DNA of 64,000 nucleotides from Kuschelorhynchus macadamiae (lineage: Eukaryota > Arthropoda > Insecta > Coleoptera > Curculionidae), in assembly GCA_030620095.1 (NCBI GenBank), contig JAUTXW010000066.1, positions 496,001 to 560,000 on the forward strand. The letters are read 5' to 3'. Positions 33,626 to 45,214 of this stretch are shown here, piece by piece. The notes under the pieces are model-generated. The model did no database searches, was not told the DNA's origin, and was given only the letters and a program-made list of their open reading frames with translations. A program made the translations under genes and the position numbers. Numbering within the stretch: position 1 is the stretch's first letter; each line of letters starts with the position of its first letter.

Positions 33626-34125
33626 AGTGATAGTTGCGTGTGGAAAATACAGGGTGTCCCGAATTGCAGTGTCCAAACTTTAACAGCGCATTCTGCATTC
33701 AAAATAAGCCCTAATTTTCTATATAAACATATATCGGCAAATGCTTCGTTTTCGAAATACAGGGTGTTAAAGTTTTAAGAAAAAAAAGTTATTTAGTCAT
33801 AACTTTTTTATCACTTGAGATATTGTTATTAAATTTGGTAAACAGCCTTGGAGTAACAAAAGGCATTTTTTGATTTGAAATATTTTTCATCAGTGGCGTC
33901 CGTACGGGATTTTTTATTGAATATTCTTGACGAAAAAATGGTACTCTACTGCTTTTTCTGAAAACAAAAATCATCCCTAAAATCCCCACTCAGTTTGGAG
34001 TAAATTTGATTCCTTGTCTTTTTTTCGTGCGGTGTAAGGATTTCGAGTAAAAAACTAAAAACCATTTTTATGTATGCCATAGTTAAAATTTCCATTATTG
34101 TTAATTTCAGTAGCAAAACCTTTAA

Positions 34126-34390
34126 GGTGGGATTGTAACAGCAAGTTTTTAAAATTATTTGGTTTCCGATATTTATTTCATGCATTCCGGGTGAGTTCAT
34201 AATTTCTGAACAACGTATGTAGGGTTTCTAAAATAAAAGCTTGTCTGACAACTAAGGAGAGATGACGTCATCGACCGTTGTAATGGAGATTTGCATTATG
34301 TTTGGGTTATCAGGGTGGCATCGCAGACGTTAGCAGGCAACCTATTAAAATCTAATGTCCTTGGTACTTACCATCATTCCTTCATTGTCG
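34126..34390. other. Insertion in element C left TIR
   Basis: Absent from the right arm, which joins the two sides directly (GCAAAACCCTTA to CTTGGTATACC). Non-coding; contains GATGACGTCATC, a palindrome. No clear terminal repeats or target duplication, so its origin is unknown. Confidence 0.55.
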
Positions 34391-34685
34391 ACTCTTGGTA
34401 TGCCATGATTGCATTTTTGTGATAATTGAACAATTGCTAGGTTCGTCTTTAAAGTATGACAGATGAGTTTATAATTCTAAAATCGTCGATTCATTTTGTA
34501 AAACGGTAATTAGAATTAATTCAATTTTGAAGATGATACTTCATTTTACAGAAACTACTCTTTATTAACTAAGTTCGTAATTAATTTTACAAAAACTAGA
34601 ATTCATAACTTCTATTAACTTAGATCGTGAAAAAAATTTATAGAGCACTTTAAATATCATTAAGGATTAATCTGGGCCTTAAAAT

Positions 34686-35763
34686 TCACAATAATTGCTC
34701 AAAATGAGCTGCTCTAACTTCGACACATTTTCGGCATCTGCTCTTAACTGTGTCAGTGGCATGGCGTATAAAATTCGTATTGACTCGCAAAGTTTCACAG
34801 GCTTGCTCTATCCTTAGAATCAGTTCTTCTCCTGTATGAACCGGTCTGGAATAAACTAAATTTTTCAAATAACCCCACACAAAGAAGTCGGCAGGTGTGA
34901 GGTCAGCGGAACGTGGTGGCCAGGCTGTAGCTCCTAATCGTCCAATCCACCGTTTTGGATAATTATTATTTAACCACTCGCGATTTACAAATGCAAAATG
35001 CGCGGGAGCCCCGTCCATTTGAATCCAGAATTCGTTTCTAAGATTTAGAGGAATATTTTCTAGATATTGAAATAACTCATTTTGCAGAAAATTATTAAAT
35101 AACTGTCCATCTAGGCGTGGTGGTAGAATATGGGGCCCGCAAAAAATTTCATTTATTACACCACACCAAACATTAACAGAAAATTCTTGCTGAAATGCTC
35201 TAGTTCGTACAACACGTGGATTGTCATGGCCCCAGATTCGTAAATTATGGAAATTTACTGAGCCGCTTCGGGTAAATGTGGCTTCATCAGTCCATAAATT
35301 TTTTTTTTGAGAAGTTCTTGTCTTCCTCTATTCGGCGCAAAAACCAATTGCAAAAACTGACACATTTTTCGGCATCACCAGGTTGTAAGTTTTGAACTGG
35401 CTGCATCTGAAATTGCTTCCTGTGATCTTTCTTCAAAACGCGATGAACTTTATTTTTAGAAACAAAAACTGCGTTGCCTTGTAAATTATGAGCTGCTCTT
35501 CGTAGGCTTAATGTCCTATCGTTGTCAAACTTATTTAAAATTACGTTTCGATATTGTTCATTTCTCCTACCTTCGTTTCTCGGATTCTTTTTGAGTCCAA
35601 AATCCCTAAACATTAAATGCGTTTTAATGAAAACTTGTTTGCAAGGTAATCTTTTATTTGGAAATCTTTGTTGGTATTCCCGTACTGCTGCATTTGCATT
35701 TCCATTACAGAAACCATAAACGAAATGAATATCAGCATACTCAAAGTTACTGAATAACACCAT
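34686..35763 (-). pseudogene. Element C DD41D transposase (single frameshift)
   Basis: ATG at 35763 opens MVLFSNFEYADIHFVYGFC. The N-terminal helix-turn-helix region includes NANAAVREYQQRFPNKRLP and a second HTH (LSLRRAAHNLQGNAVFVSK). A run of ten T near 35298-35308 (one base extra) shifts the frame just before LWTDEATFTRSGS, which holds the first catalytic Asp. The second is in QMDGAPAHFAFVNREWLNNN and the third in LTPADFFVWGYL, 41 residues apart. Stop after CVEVRAAHFEQLL. Apart from the homopolymer shift the gene is intact. Confidence 0.87.
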
Positions 35764-36407
35764 TTTGAAATCACTAGTTAGACTGATAATTACCTTTTTG
35801 TATAAACTGTAATGTACCTGACATTTATTTACTCTAAAAACTCAAATGTCACACTTTAAAGACGAAACTAGCAATTGTTCAATTGTCACAAAAATGCAAT
35901 CATGGTATACCAAGATGTTAAGGGTTTTGCCACTGAAATAATTAACAATAATGAAAAATTTAACTACGCCATACATAAAAATAGTTTTTAGTTTTGAACT
36001 CGAAATCCTTGCATCGCACGAAAAAAAGGCAAGGGATCAAACTTGCTCCAAACTGAGTGGGGATTTTAGGAATGATTTTTGTTTTCAGAAAAAGCAGTAG
36101 CGTACCATTTTTTCTTCAAGAATATTCAATAAAAAATCCTGTACGGACGCCACTGATAAAGAATTAAAAAATATTTCAAATAAAAAAATGCCTTTTGTTA
36201 CTCAAATGCTGTTAACCAAATTTAATAACAATATCTCAAGTACTAAAAAAGTTATGACTAAATAACAATTTTTTTCTTAAAACTTTAACACCCTGTATTT
36301 CGAAAACGAAGCATTTGCCGATATATGTTTATATAGAAAATTAGGGCTTATTTTGAATGCAGAATGCGCTGTTAAAGTTTGGACACTGCAATTTGGGACA
36401 CCCTGTA

Positions 36408-37272
36408 TAATGGAATGTTACTATGGGCTATCTTGAGCGTGACGGCTTACTCGGTTTTCGGTTACTATTTTTATCACGAAAAAATCTCTATTTTTTGGTC
36501 TATTAGTTCATTACATTACGATTTTTTGAAGTGGTCTAATTTGTCTACAATTTTAATTTTTTTTCTATTGAAAATTTGTGTTTCATGTATTTTTAGTAAT
36601 TGTCTGCCTATGAAACATCCTTAATAGGAAAATTGTATGCCCAATATCTGCAACTGCGGGCCAATTGTATTATCTAGCCCTAAAAACTATTTATAGCATT
36701 TCCAAAGAAGAAACTGTAAAGTTATCTCTAGATTATAAACAAAAAACAACCCTAATAGGCACACAACTGTATAACTTACATTAATATCCATATAATATAT
36801 TGAAACTGGACAAATCGGCAATATATTTGTGGCTTTATTTCCTAATATTTATCCAACAATAACACTAGGGAACAACGAAAATGTTTGGGAGACCAAAATA
36901 GTAAAATCTTCTTATTTTATTTTACTAATTAACAAAAGTCTTATTTCGCTCCGGTTTTATAGATTCATCCTTAATGCCCTTAATATATAGAAATGCTCGA
37001 CCATTAAATGAGAAATACCTGGATTTATTATACAAGATGTAGTTTATAAGGAGTTTAAGTATATATAACATAAATCTTAATATGCTATTTAGTTGTATTT
37101 CAACTACTAGTTGATCGATTGCTGTTTATATTTGAGATATTAGAGAGTTCTGAGCAACATGTCGCGAGTTTGTATAAATAAGCCGGATTAACATACAACA
37201 GAAGCTTTCACGGCTTTGGTCAATTAACAAATCGTGGTTTTTGGGATTAGACCGTGTCAAATTGGAATTACT
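36408..37272. other. AT-rich stretch without gene
   Basis: Nothing recognised until the hammerhead-like motif. The part just before it, 37195-37272, may belong to the same ribozyme-bearing repeat. Confidence 0.4.
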
Positions 37273-37315
37273 ATCCGACGTTTCGCCTTCGATTGCACGA
37301 GGCATCTTCAGGGAT
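37273..37315 (-). ncRNA. Hammerhead-ribozyme-like motif 2
   Basis: On the minus strand: ATCC, CTGAAGA, T, GCCT...AGGC hairpin with an 11-nt loop, GAAA, C, GTC, GGAT. Helix I (ATCC with GGAT, 4 bp), helix II (GCCT with AGGC) and the CUGANGA/GAAA/GUC core are all present. Helix III is minimal, as in the dimer-active type known from Penelope-like elements. The one-base offset before helix II is shared with motif 1. No Penelope coding sequence is adjacent. Confidence 0.55.
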
Positions 37316-37319
37316 CTTT

Positions 37320-38815
37320 ACTCCACGAGATCTAAACACTGAATTAGTGTTAGATTTTTTTGCGACTCAACTAAATTCTTTGGTATTTTTTTGTTACATG
37401 GGTGTAGTTGAATCCAAAAAAATAGGTTTTGCTCAATGTAATTATTGTCCAAACTGATAAACATACACTTCTTGCCTAATTCCCAATTAATTATATTCCT
37501 AAGTGCCATATATCTTACCATAATCTCTAAAAACTATTTTTGAGTCTCTGGACGTACTAACTGTGCCTCCATTTGATTTTCTCATGTACTGAAAACAACA
37601 AAAATAAAAATTATGAGAGTAGGGCGCTAAAATTGCTCTAAAATTATGAAATAGTGATATTTAAATCTCTTTTACGTGAGCTATAAGAACCTTTAAATTA
37701 TTTCTTTAAAACAATTATGAAGCAATTTGGTTTTTGTTTTTTTTTTGGAACATTTGAAAAGTTCAGATATTTAATGAAAATATCTTCATATACGATCACG
37801 TATGTAATGTTAACATTTCTGATATTTTAAAAGTTTCCAAGAAACATGTTTCTGACTTTGGCATTCATCCAGATGAAGAGTGACATTTACCTGGATACAA
37901 AGTGATCAATTTTCATCCGGGTAAATGTCACTTGCCACCCAGGTAAATGTCGATATTTATTGAATAACAAAAATGTTTCAATTTTATTCGATTATTTAAT
38001 TTTCTCACACTCAGGGACGAAAACCTGGTGTGGGGTGTGTCATTTCAGAAAACCGTGTTTTTCGACGTTTCAGTGGGCATATCTGGGGAAACTATTAGAA
38101 ATAGGACATTGAATTTGGTATGTATTTTTAGTGGAGTTGTGGATCTCGAGATTTATTTGAAACATTTTGCTGTATCGCCTTTGATACCGAAGAGATGGTA
38201 CACCAAACTTGATCAAAAAAGTCAACTTTGATGTAACACGGTTGAAGTCGCAATTTTAATTTTTTTCTGACGAAACTTTCTGGAACGATGGTTTTTCCAG
38301 TCTTACAGTACCCTATTGTTTTTGGTTGAGTTTCAGTTTAGTTTGACGATATCACGAATTTATTCGTTCGAAAAAAGGGTGTTTTGGGGAGCTAGTCCTA
38401 TAGAAATTTTCCGAGAGACGTTTTTCATAGGAAATATCTAGGAGAAGAAAAACCTTCTCTGTCGGAAAAATGGCGAAAAAATAGAAATTTTTAAGAAAAA
38501 CGGAGATTTTTCGAACAAATCATAAAAAAATTATTTTTTCTTTTTGATAGATGTCACAGCTGAGTTTTGGTTTGTTTAGAGCAAATATTTCTCTGTTATT
38601 TTTCATCGCTTCGATTTATGTTTATGCATTTACGCGTTAAAGAGATAGACATTTTTGAGAAAAACTGATTTTTTTCAAATAAAAAAAGTGAAAAACTAAT
38701 CAGGGCGCCGGAAAGTGCTCAAAAAGATACACGAAATGGACGGTTTAGGAAGGGTCTTCGAATATAAACAGGGGTTGCAATTACGAGGTAAACTTTGCAC
38801 AAAAAAATTGTTTTT
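37320..38815. other. Non-coding stretch with a hairpin at 37880-37931
   Basis: Contains GTGACATTTACCTGGAT and its inverse ATCCGGGTAAATGTCAC (16 of 17 pair, 18-nt loop) plus a third copy of the core in direct orientation at about 37940. The remainder is AT-rich with no open frame of note. Confidence 0.5.
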
Positions 38816-39190
38816 TTTTCTTATCTTTTAAACTGTTTGATTTTTTTAAATACGGTTTTCAAAATTCGATGTAACTTTTAGGGGAGTAATTTATTTTGAA
38901 AAAATATTGTTACATCTCCTTAAAAAATGTAACTTTTGAACTATTTAAAATTTTGATATACGGTTTTCACAGTCTCAGGTACCTTTTAGGCTGTCATTTA
39001 TTTGAATTTCATTTTTACATCTGTCAAAAAAAATTTTTGTTCCCAGTAATTTCATCTTCAAATACGGTAATTCACATGTCAAAAAAAATTATTTTCCCCA
39101 TAACTTTTGAACTGCTTAACATTTTTAGATACGTGTTTCACAGTTTCTTGTAACTTTTAATGTCGTAATTTATTTTAGAAAAATATGTTT
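38816..39190. repeat. Diverged tandem repeat, about 100-120 bp period
   Basis: Three to four degraded units share AACTTTTGAACT, TTTTAGATACGGTTTTCA and TGTAACTTTTAGG blocks near 38850, 38935, 39060 and 39110. Non-coding. Confidence 0.55.
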
Positions 39191-39207
39191 GCAGCTGCAA
39201 CCAAATT

Positions 39208-39400
39208 GACTTAACTTGCAACAAAAGGGATTGCCCCTTCCTAACATAGTTGTTAGATATCTATATGTTAACGTCAGTTTCTACTTTGAAAGCAAATGTC
39301 AAATTTTGACGCTTCTGGTCAAACTAGAAGTTGATATTGGAAGATAGATAATTAGAAACTAAAACAGGAAAGTGCGATCCATTTTGTTGCAAGTTAAGTC
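39208..39400. repeat. Fold-back element, about 193 bp
   Basis: The left arm GACTTAACTTGCAACAAAA is the inverse of TTTTGTTGCAAGTTAAGTC at the right, and the next about 30 bases also pair partly. A related arm (AGGAAAGTCCAAACCGTTTT) occurs at about 53130. Confidence 0.65.
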
Positions 39401-40064
39401 GTTTAGCAATCGCAGGGCTTCAAAACTCAACAGTTGACTTGAGGTATAAGAAACATAACACAAAAAGCGTTTAAAATGTTCAGCACAATAAAAAAAATGC
39501 AATAATATACAGGGCATTTCATTTAGAAAAGGGATATTGCTGTTGGTTTAAGGGAGAAGCGGCAACACCGCCCAAGTTAAAATATTTTGGAGATTTTATG
39601 TTCATCTATGGTTAGAGCCGAATTTTCAGAATAATCTATTTATTGGTTTTCCAGATACTTCTTATACGCGATCCACCGTGAATAACCTTATATATTTCTG
39701 TTCTAGACGGGCCTACAATACACTGCTCTCAATATTGCGATTCTTTGTTCCAAAAAACAGGTTTATTTCTACAACTTTTAAAAAAATGCATGTTCGAAGA
39801 TATTCACATTATTCCTTCGTATATTCAACTTTTACTTATCGGCTATAAAAGCGAGAATTAATTAATGCGGGTCACGTTATCCAATGCCAAGTTCAAGATA
39901 GCGGATATCGTCAATAAACTCGGAGCATAAAAAATAAGTAAAATCTACTGCAATTTAATCTGAAAGAAGAAAAAAAACTTTAAAATTTCTTTACCTGGAA
40001 CTTCCTTAGTTATTTTAATCTTTCCTTTTGTTAGGAAGAGTGAAGTGTGACTCAATTTAGTATC
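39401..40064. other. Stretch with a CAGGG motif remnant
   Basis: ATACAGGGCATTTCATTTAG near 39510 looks like a terminal motif of the DD41D group without a partner. Nothing else recognised. Confidence 0.4.
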
Positions 40065-40238
<174 letters not shown>

Positions 40239-40426
40239 TTGCATAAACCAAAGAAATGCTATTTTTAAATTTAATCAGAAACGCGATGTTCGATTGTTTT
40301 CCTTTTTTTTTACTATTTTAATCACAATAAAAAATACTACTAGTTTCCTAATTTAACCGACTTTGTAGCTCCCTTAATAAACAAATTGTCAATAGTGGGC
40401 ACTTAATTTGGTACACCCTGCATATA

Positions 40427-40431
<5 letters not shown>

Positions 40432-40480
<49 letters not shown>
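40432..40480. repeat. (TA)n microsatellite
   Basis: About 24 TA units, flanked by ACACCCTG motifs on both sides (40412 and 40485). Confidence 0.95.
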
Positions 40481-40483
<3 letters not shown>

Positions 40484-40485
<2 letters not shown>

Positions 40486-42158
40486 CACCCTGTATTTGGC
40501 ACTTTTATTGTGTTTAGGACTTAATTCTGCATCATTCCATATATATATAGTTTATACTCCAAAAATGAGTAGTTTAGAAGTTATGACCAATTTTCTATAA
40601 TAATTCTGATATTTTTGTTAAAAATCTAACTAAACCTAAATAATATCCTATTCTAAGTTTTTTTTAACATTATAATTAACTTTAACATTAAATCAACAAG
40701 TAATGCGAGAAAGAAAGTAACTAATTACTTATTACAAAACATTTTCGACATAACCCCCGTCTTTGGCAATATAATTAGTATAATATTACGGGTACGGTTT
40801 CTAAACGCGTCTTAATTTTACAAGATATCCATGGAATTGTTGCCTGGACACCAATAAATACACAGTTTTTATTTCACATTTAGTTGCCTCTGACTCTTTT
40901 TAAAGGAAAAATGGCTTTATACAGTGTCCAAGAGCGTTTAAATCTTCATGAATATTACATAAGAAATTCCAGCATTAGCCCTACGGGAGTATCGGTTGCA
41001 AGACGGGTACCCACGAAACATATTTTTTCACGAATTGTTCGTGATCTTGAATGTGGAGTGGTATTCAATAAAGAAAGACGGCACCCAAAAATTGTCCTAA
41101 CAGAAGAAAAGCAATTAGAAATTCCCCTGTATTTTGAAGAAAACAACGAAAATTCGCAACGAGATGCATCCCGAGATCTACCGGGAATTAGTAAGACTAG
41201 TGTTCAAAGGACTTTAACTGATAATAACTACCATCCGTTCAAATTTTTACCAGTTCAGGAATTATCCCCACAGGCCTTTCAATTAAGGCTTTTTTATTGT
41301 TCTCTCATGATGGACCACCATTTTGAAACTGACATTTTTAAAAATATTTTATTTACCGATGAGGCAATTTTCAATACGGCTGGCAAATGAACCTCGTGTA
41401 AAAGAAATGAAAAAACAGGGTCGGAGAAGTGTTTGTGTGGTGTGGTATTATTCGTGATTGAATAATAGGTCCAGTATTTTATGACTTTGTTATGAATGGT
41501 GAGAGGTATTTAAATTTGTTGGAGAACGAAATATTTCCGTTAATTGACAATATGCCGAACGATATTAAAGAAGGGCTTGTTTATCAACAAGATAGTGCTC
41601 CATATTATACTGTAGTGCCTGTTGGAAATTGTTTGAATCAACGGTTTCCATTTTGGATTGGTCGGTACGGGACCATAGATTGGCCAGCGAGGAGCCCCGA
41701 CTTAACACCCCTCGATTTTTTTATGGGACAACCTAAAAAACGAGGTGTATAAAAATAGGTGTAATACTGTTCGAGATTTAAAAAGGAGAATTAGGCAAGA
41801 GGTAGAAAGACTTAATGCAACAGTCGCGGTTAGAAATGCTATTGCGAGAATTGAAACCTTGTATACTATTGTATTGCCAAAGACGGGGGTTATGTCGAAA
41901 ATGTTTTGTAATAAGTGATTAGTTACTTTCTTTTTTGCATTACTTGTTGATTTAATGTTAAATTTAATTATAATGTTAAAAAAAACTTAGAATAGGATAT
42001 TATTTAAGTTTAGTTAAATTTTTAACAAAAATACTCGAATTATTATAAAAAATTGGTCATAACTTCTAAACTACTAATTTTTGGAATATAAACTATATAT
42101 ATATGGAATGATGCAAAATTAAATCCCAAACACAATAAAAGTGCTAAATACAGAGTGT
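40484..42158 (+). mobile_element. DD40D-type mariner element D with about 285-bp TIRs
   Basis: The left arm (40484-40770) is the inverse of 41878-42158: CTGTATTTGGCACTTTTATTG with CAATAAAAGTGCTAAATACAG at the edges, and CGACATAACCCCCGTCTTTG with CAAAGACGGGGGTTATGTCG at the inner edges. The outer ends run into a TA microsatellite, so exact termini are uncertain. Encloses a degraded transposase. Confidence 0.82.
40911..41920 (+). pseudogene. Element D transposase
   Basis: Starts MALYSVQERLNLHEYYIRNS. A helix-turn-helix region (EKQLEIPLYFEENNENSQRD, TSVQRTLTDNNYHPFKF) leads to ILFTDEAIFNTAGK with the first Asp. A stop and a deletion of about 20 codons follow before NEPRVKEMKKQGRRSV. The second Asp region is altered (YQQDSAPYY), and the third lies in SPDLTPLDFFMG with 40 residues between. 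A frameshift after it leads to NEVYKNRCNTVRDLKRRI. The gene overlaps the right TIR at its end. Inactive. Confidence 0.75.
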
Positions 42159-43123
42159 TCCATTTAAAAAAATTAAGTTTTTTTAGTTACAAAAACATTT
42201 TTTTTGATGGATATTTGTGACCACCCTGTTTAATGGATTTTCGTTCTTGATAGGTCAGAGTATTAAATATTAACCACTCCCATGGATCCATAACCAAAAT
42301 TCACAAGTTTAGTCTTCAGGTATGAAAAAAATCACATTTTTCCAAAAACCTGTTTTTCCGAAAAGAATTAGAAAAGTTAATTTTTCTCAAAAACTACTCA
42401 AAAATTTCGTATGCTATGATGACAAAAAATACTCAAAATCAAGCGTAGAATTAGAATTTCTAAAAATATTCATATCATTTCATTAAAAAAAAAGTTGTTT
42501 ACTGTCCTGGCACAATGGAACACCCTGTATACATAAAAATATTTTAAATAAAAAATATACTTAGGGTAAAATACTTTTTGTATTTAACTTTTTTTCTCAG
42601 TATCTTATTTATTGAGATAAAGTATAGGAGCATTTTAAGTGGACCACCCTATACTTATATCTTAGAGCTAATTTCCATTCGATTCGATTGATGCAAAATT
42701 GCTTCCACCTCCGATGACCCGAACGCACTAATTTTCATTTATTCTATAACAATTTATGCCGCTCCCATCTCTACTTGGCTTACGGATATTCACCATTGCG
42801 TTGCCATAGCAATTGCCGTAAACAGATCTAAGCGCGAAAGCCGGCGTACGGGGGGAGTCTGATGCAGAATTTGTTACTGCTGATTGTGATTCCTCAACGG
42901 GTCGGTCTTATGAAAAGGTATAATTAAGTTTAGTTTATTTATAAAAGTCATTCGAAACGCAACCACTTGTCAAGTTGACTCTTAAATATGTGTTTTTTAA
43001 CTGTGACGCTACTGAATTCCCTGTCAAAAATTAAATTTGACATTTGACATCGGCTGAATTACGTCAGTTGGAAATCAGCTGTTTTCAAAGACCCGAGAGT
43101 GTTGGTGGTAACTGATAGAAAAA
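42159..43123. other. Orphan DD41D-type terminal fragments and filler
   Basis: ACCACCCTGTTTAATGG (42219), AACACCCTGTATACAT (42523) and ACCACCCTATACTTA (42645) are repeated terminal-type motifs without an enclosed gene, probably leftover arms of deleted elements. From 42660 to 43123 the sequence is less AT-rich and may be the 5' part of the pogo-like element. Confidence 0.45.
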
Positions 43124-45214
43124 GTAAGTAAAATAATACCATATTGGAAATAATTAGAACTAAGACAGTCCTGTGCCGAAATAAAATGTAATTCTTACTT
43201 AAATTTCTAAAATAAATTTTTATTTGTTTTTTTTTAATGAATCGGGCTTTTTTTAGGTTAAGTCGGGATGATTAGGGACACCTGCAAAACAGACATGCCT
43301 CGCTTTTATACTTCTAAAGGAAAGAAATTATATCACCATTATGAGACAGAAAAATTCAAGCTGCCCTACAAGACGTTATAGCACGAAAAATGACTTATCG
43401 TAACGCAGAAAAGTTTCATGGTATCCCTAGCTCAGTTTTATGTCGACACAAGAAAGGAAATGTAAAGAAACAAGGAGGTCAGACGGTTTTAAACAATGAA
43501 GAAGAGGATTTACTGATAAGAAACATAAACACATGTTCTGATTGGGGTTATCCAATCGATAGTCATGACCTAAGATTGATCGTCAAAAATTATTAAGACA
43601 AATTGGGTAGAAAAGTTGTTCGTTTTAAGGATAATCTTCCAGGGCCCGAATTTGTAACGAGTTTTTTAAAACGACATCGATCACAACTTTCGAAAAGAAT
43701 GTGCGAAAACATTAAAAGATCTAGGGCTCAAGCTTCACGTGACATATTAAAAGAATATTTCACCAATCTCTCGATTGCTTTACAGAATGTGCCACCTTGC
43801 AATATTATAAACTACGATGAGACAAATTTGTCAGATGATATTGGTAAAATATAATTTCTCTTGGTAATATTAACATAGGTAATGCCATCTTTTGTTTTTA
43901 GGACGTAAAAAAATAATAACTAGAAGGAGTTGGAAGCATCCAGAACGTATTATGAATACTACAAAGTCATCCACCTCAATAATGTTCGCAGTGTCAGGAA
44001 ATGGACAAATTTTACCATCTTACGTGGTCTACAAGGCTCAGAATTTGTATTCTGCATGGACTGAAGGGGGACGACGTAACATTAGATATAATCGGACACC
44101 ATCAGGGTGATTTGATATGGATTGTTTTGAAGACTGGGTCAAAATACTGATTGGAGACAACTTGGCGTCACACATTTCCTGTGACATAGTAATGGAATTG
44201 AAAAATCACAACGTGGATATAGTATTTTTGCCGGCCTAACGCCACTCACTTGACTCAGCCACTAGACGTCGCCTTTTTTCGGCCTCTAAAAATCGCATGG
44301 CGTAATATTTTAGAAAAATGGAAAAAAACAGAAGGGCGTAGTGAAGCTAGCATCCCCAAAACGACATTTCCCCGTTTGTTAAAAGTATTATTAGAAAAAA
44401 TATCGGAGACTGCCGAAACCAATATCATTTCTGGGTTTCGAAAGACAGGAATAATACCATTAAACAAAGAAGAAGTCTTAAAGTTATTGCCCAAATAACA
44501 ATTAGATGAAGATGAAAGAGAAGCATTGAATACTACAATGATCGATATATTGAAATAGATGAGATATTCAGAGAAACCAAGGAAAAAAATACAAATAAAA
44601 AATTATCAGTTGAACCTGGCAAAAGTGTTCAGTGTGATAGCTCCAGCGAAAGCGATCTCAGCTTACATGAGGATGAAATGCTTAATAATTATGCAGATAA
44701 AGAGAATGTTTTAGCTGAAGAAGATTTTTATGATTCTCCTGAGCAAAGCGCCAATGAGATTAATGCTACATTAAGAGACGATAATAGTGAAGATCTTCCT
44801 CTAGCTAATTGGATGCGAAAAAAATCCAGTGAATCTCCAACCACTTCCCAAATCAAAGACTACAATGATAATTTACCACTTAATGAGACTGATAGCTTTA
44901 AGGCAAATTGTGGTTTTAGCATAGGTGACTGGGTTTTAGTTAATTTCCCAGTAGAAAGAAAGACTGGCTGCATAAAAAACAGAGTTTATATAAGAAAAAT
45001 TATTTCTATTTTAGATGAAAATTTTGTTGGCTCTTTTTTACGAAAAAAAGAAAGTGACAGAGGCAAAACTGGTCCCGCTTACTATTATCCCAATACACCG
45101 GATGATGCAGAGTTTAGTAAGAAACAGATCGTCAAAAAATTACAATTATTTAATGAAAGACGTGGATTATACACATTCCAGAATGTGGATACCAACGACT
45201 TTCAATTAATTTAG
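43124..45214 (+). pseudogene. Pogo-like transposase gene (HTH_psq, DDE_1, acidic C-terminal extension)
   Basis: A probable 5' untranslated intron runs GTAAGT at 43124 to TTTTTTTAG at 43255. Coding starts at 43295 (MPRFYTSKGKKLYHHY). After a frameshift near 43360 comes a pipsqueak-type helix-turn-helix (IQAALQDVIARKMTYRNAEK, SSVLCRHKKG). IINYDETNLSDD (first Asp) precedes a 58-bp intron (43844-43901); then GRKKIITRRSWKHPERI, LIGDNLASHIS (second Asp) and THLTQPLDVAFFRPLK (third). Breaks: TAA at 43594-43596, TGA at 44108, a deletion before LIGDN, a frameshift near 44238 and TAA at about 44496. The last part, 44678-45214, is open and acidic, and ends with a small folded-looking domain (SIGDWVLVNFPVERKTGCIK). 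Confidence 0.8.

Larger units (their letters stand above)
33650..36405 (-). mobile_element. DD41D-type mariner element C with about 550-bp TIRs
   Basis: CAGGGTGTCCCGAATTGCAG at 33650 is the inverse of CTGCAATTTGGGACACCCTG ending at 36405, with TA on both flanks (33648-33649, 36406-36407). The inverted similarity extends through 33650-34125 and about 34390-34470 on the left and 35855-36405 on the right. About 265 bp of unrelated sequence interrupts the left arm. An inner direct CAGGGTGTTAAAG copy lies about 115 bp inside both ends. Confidence 0.9.

Noticed and set aside
36379..36624. Hydrophobic 81-codon open frame
   Set aside because: Begins inside the TIR of element C and consists of AT-rich codons; likely chance.
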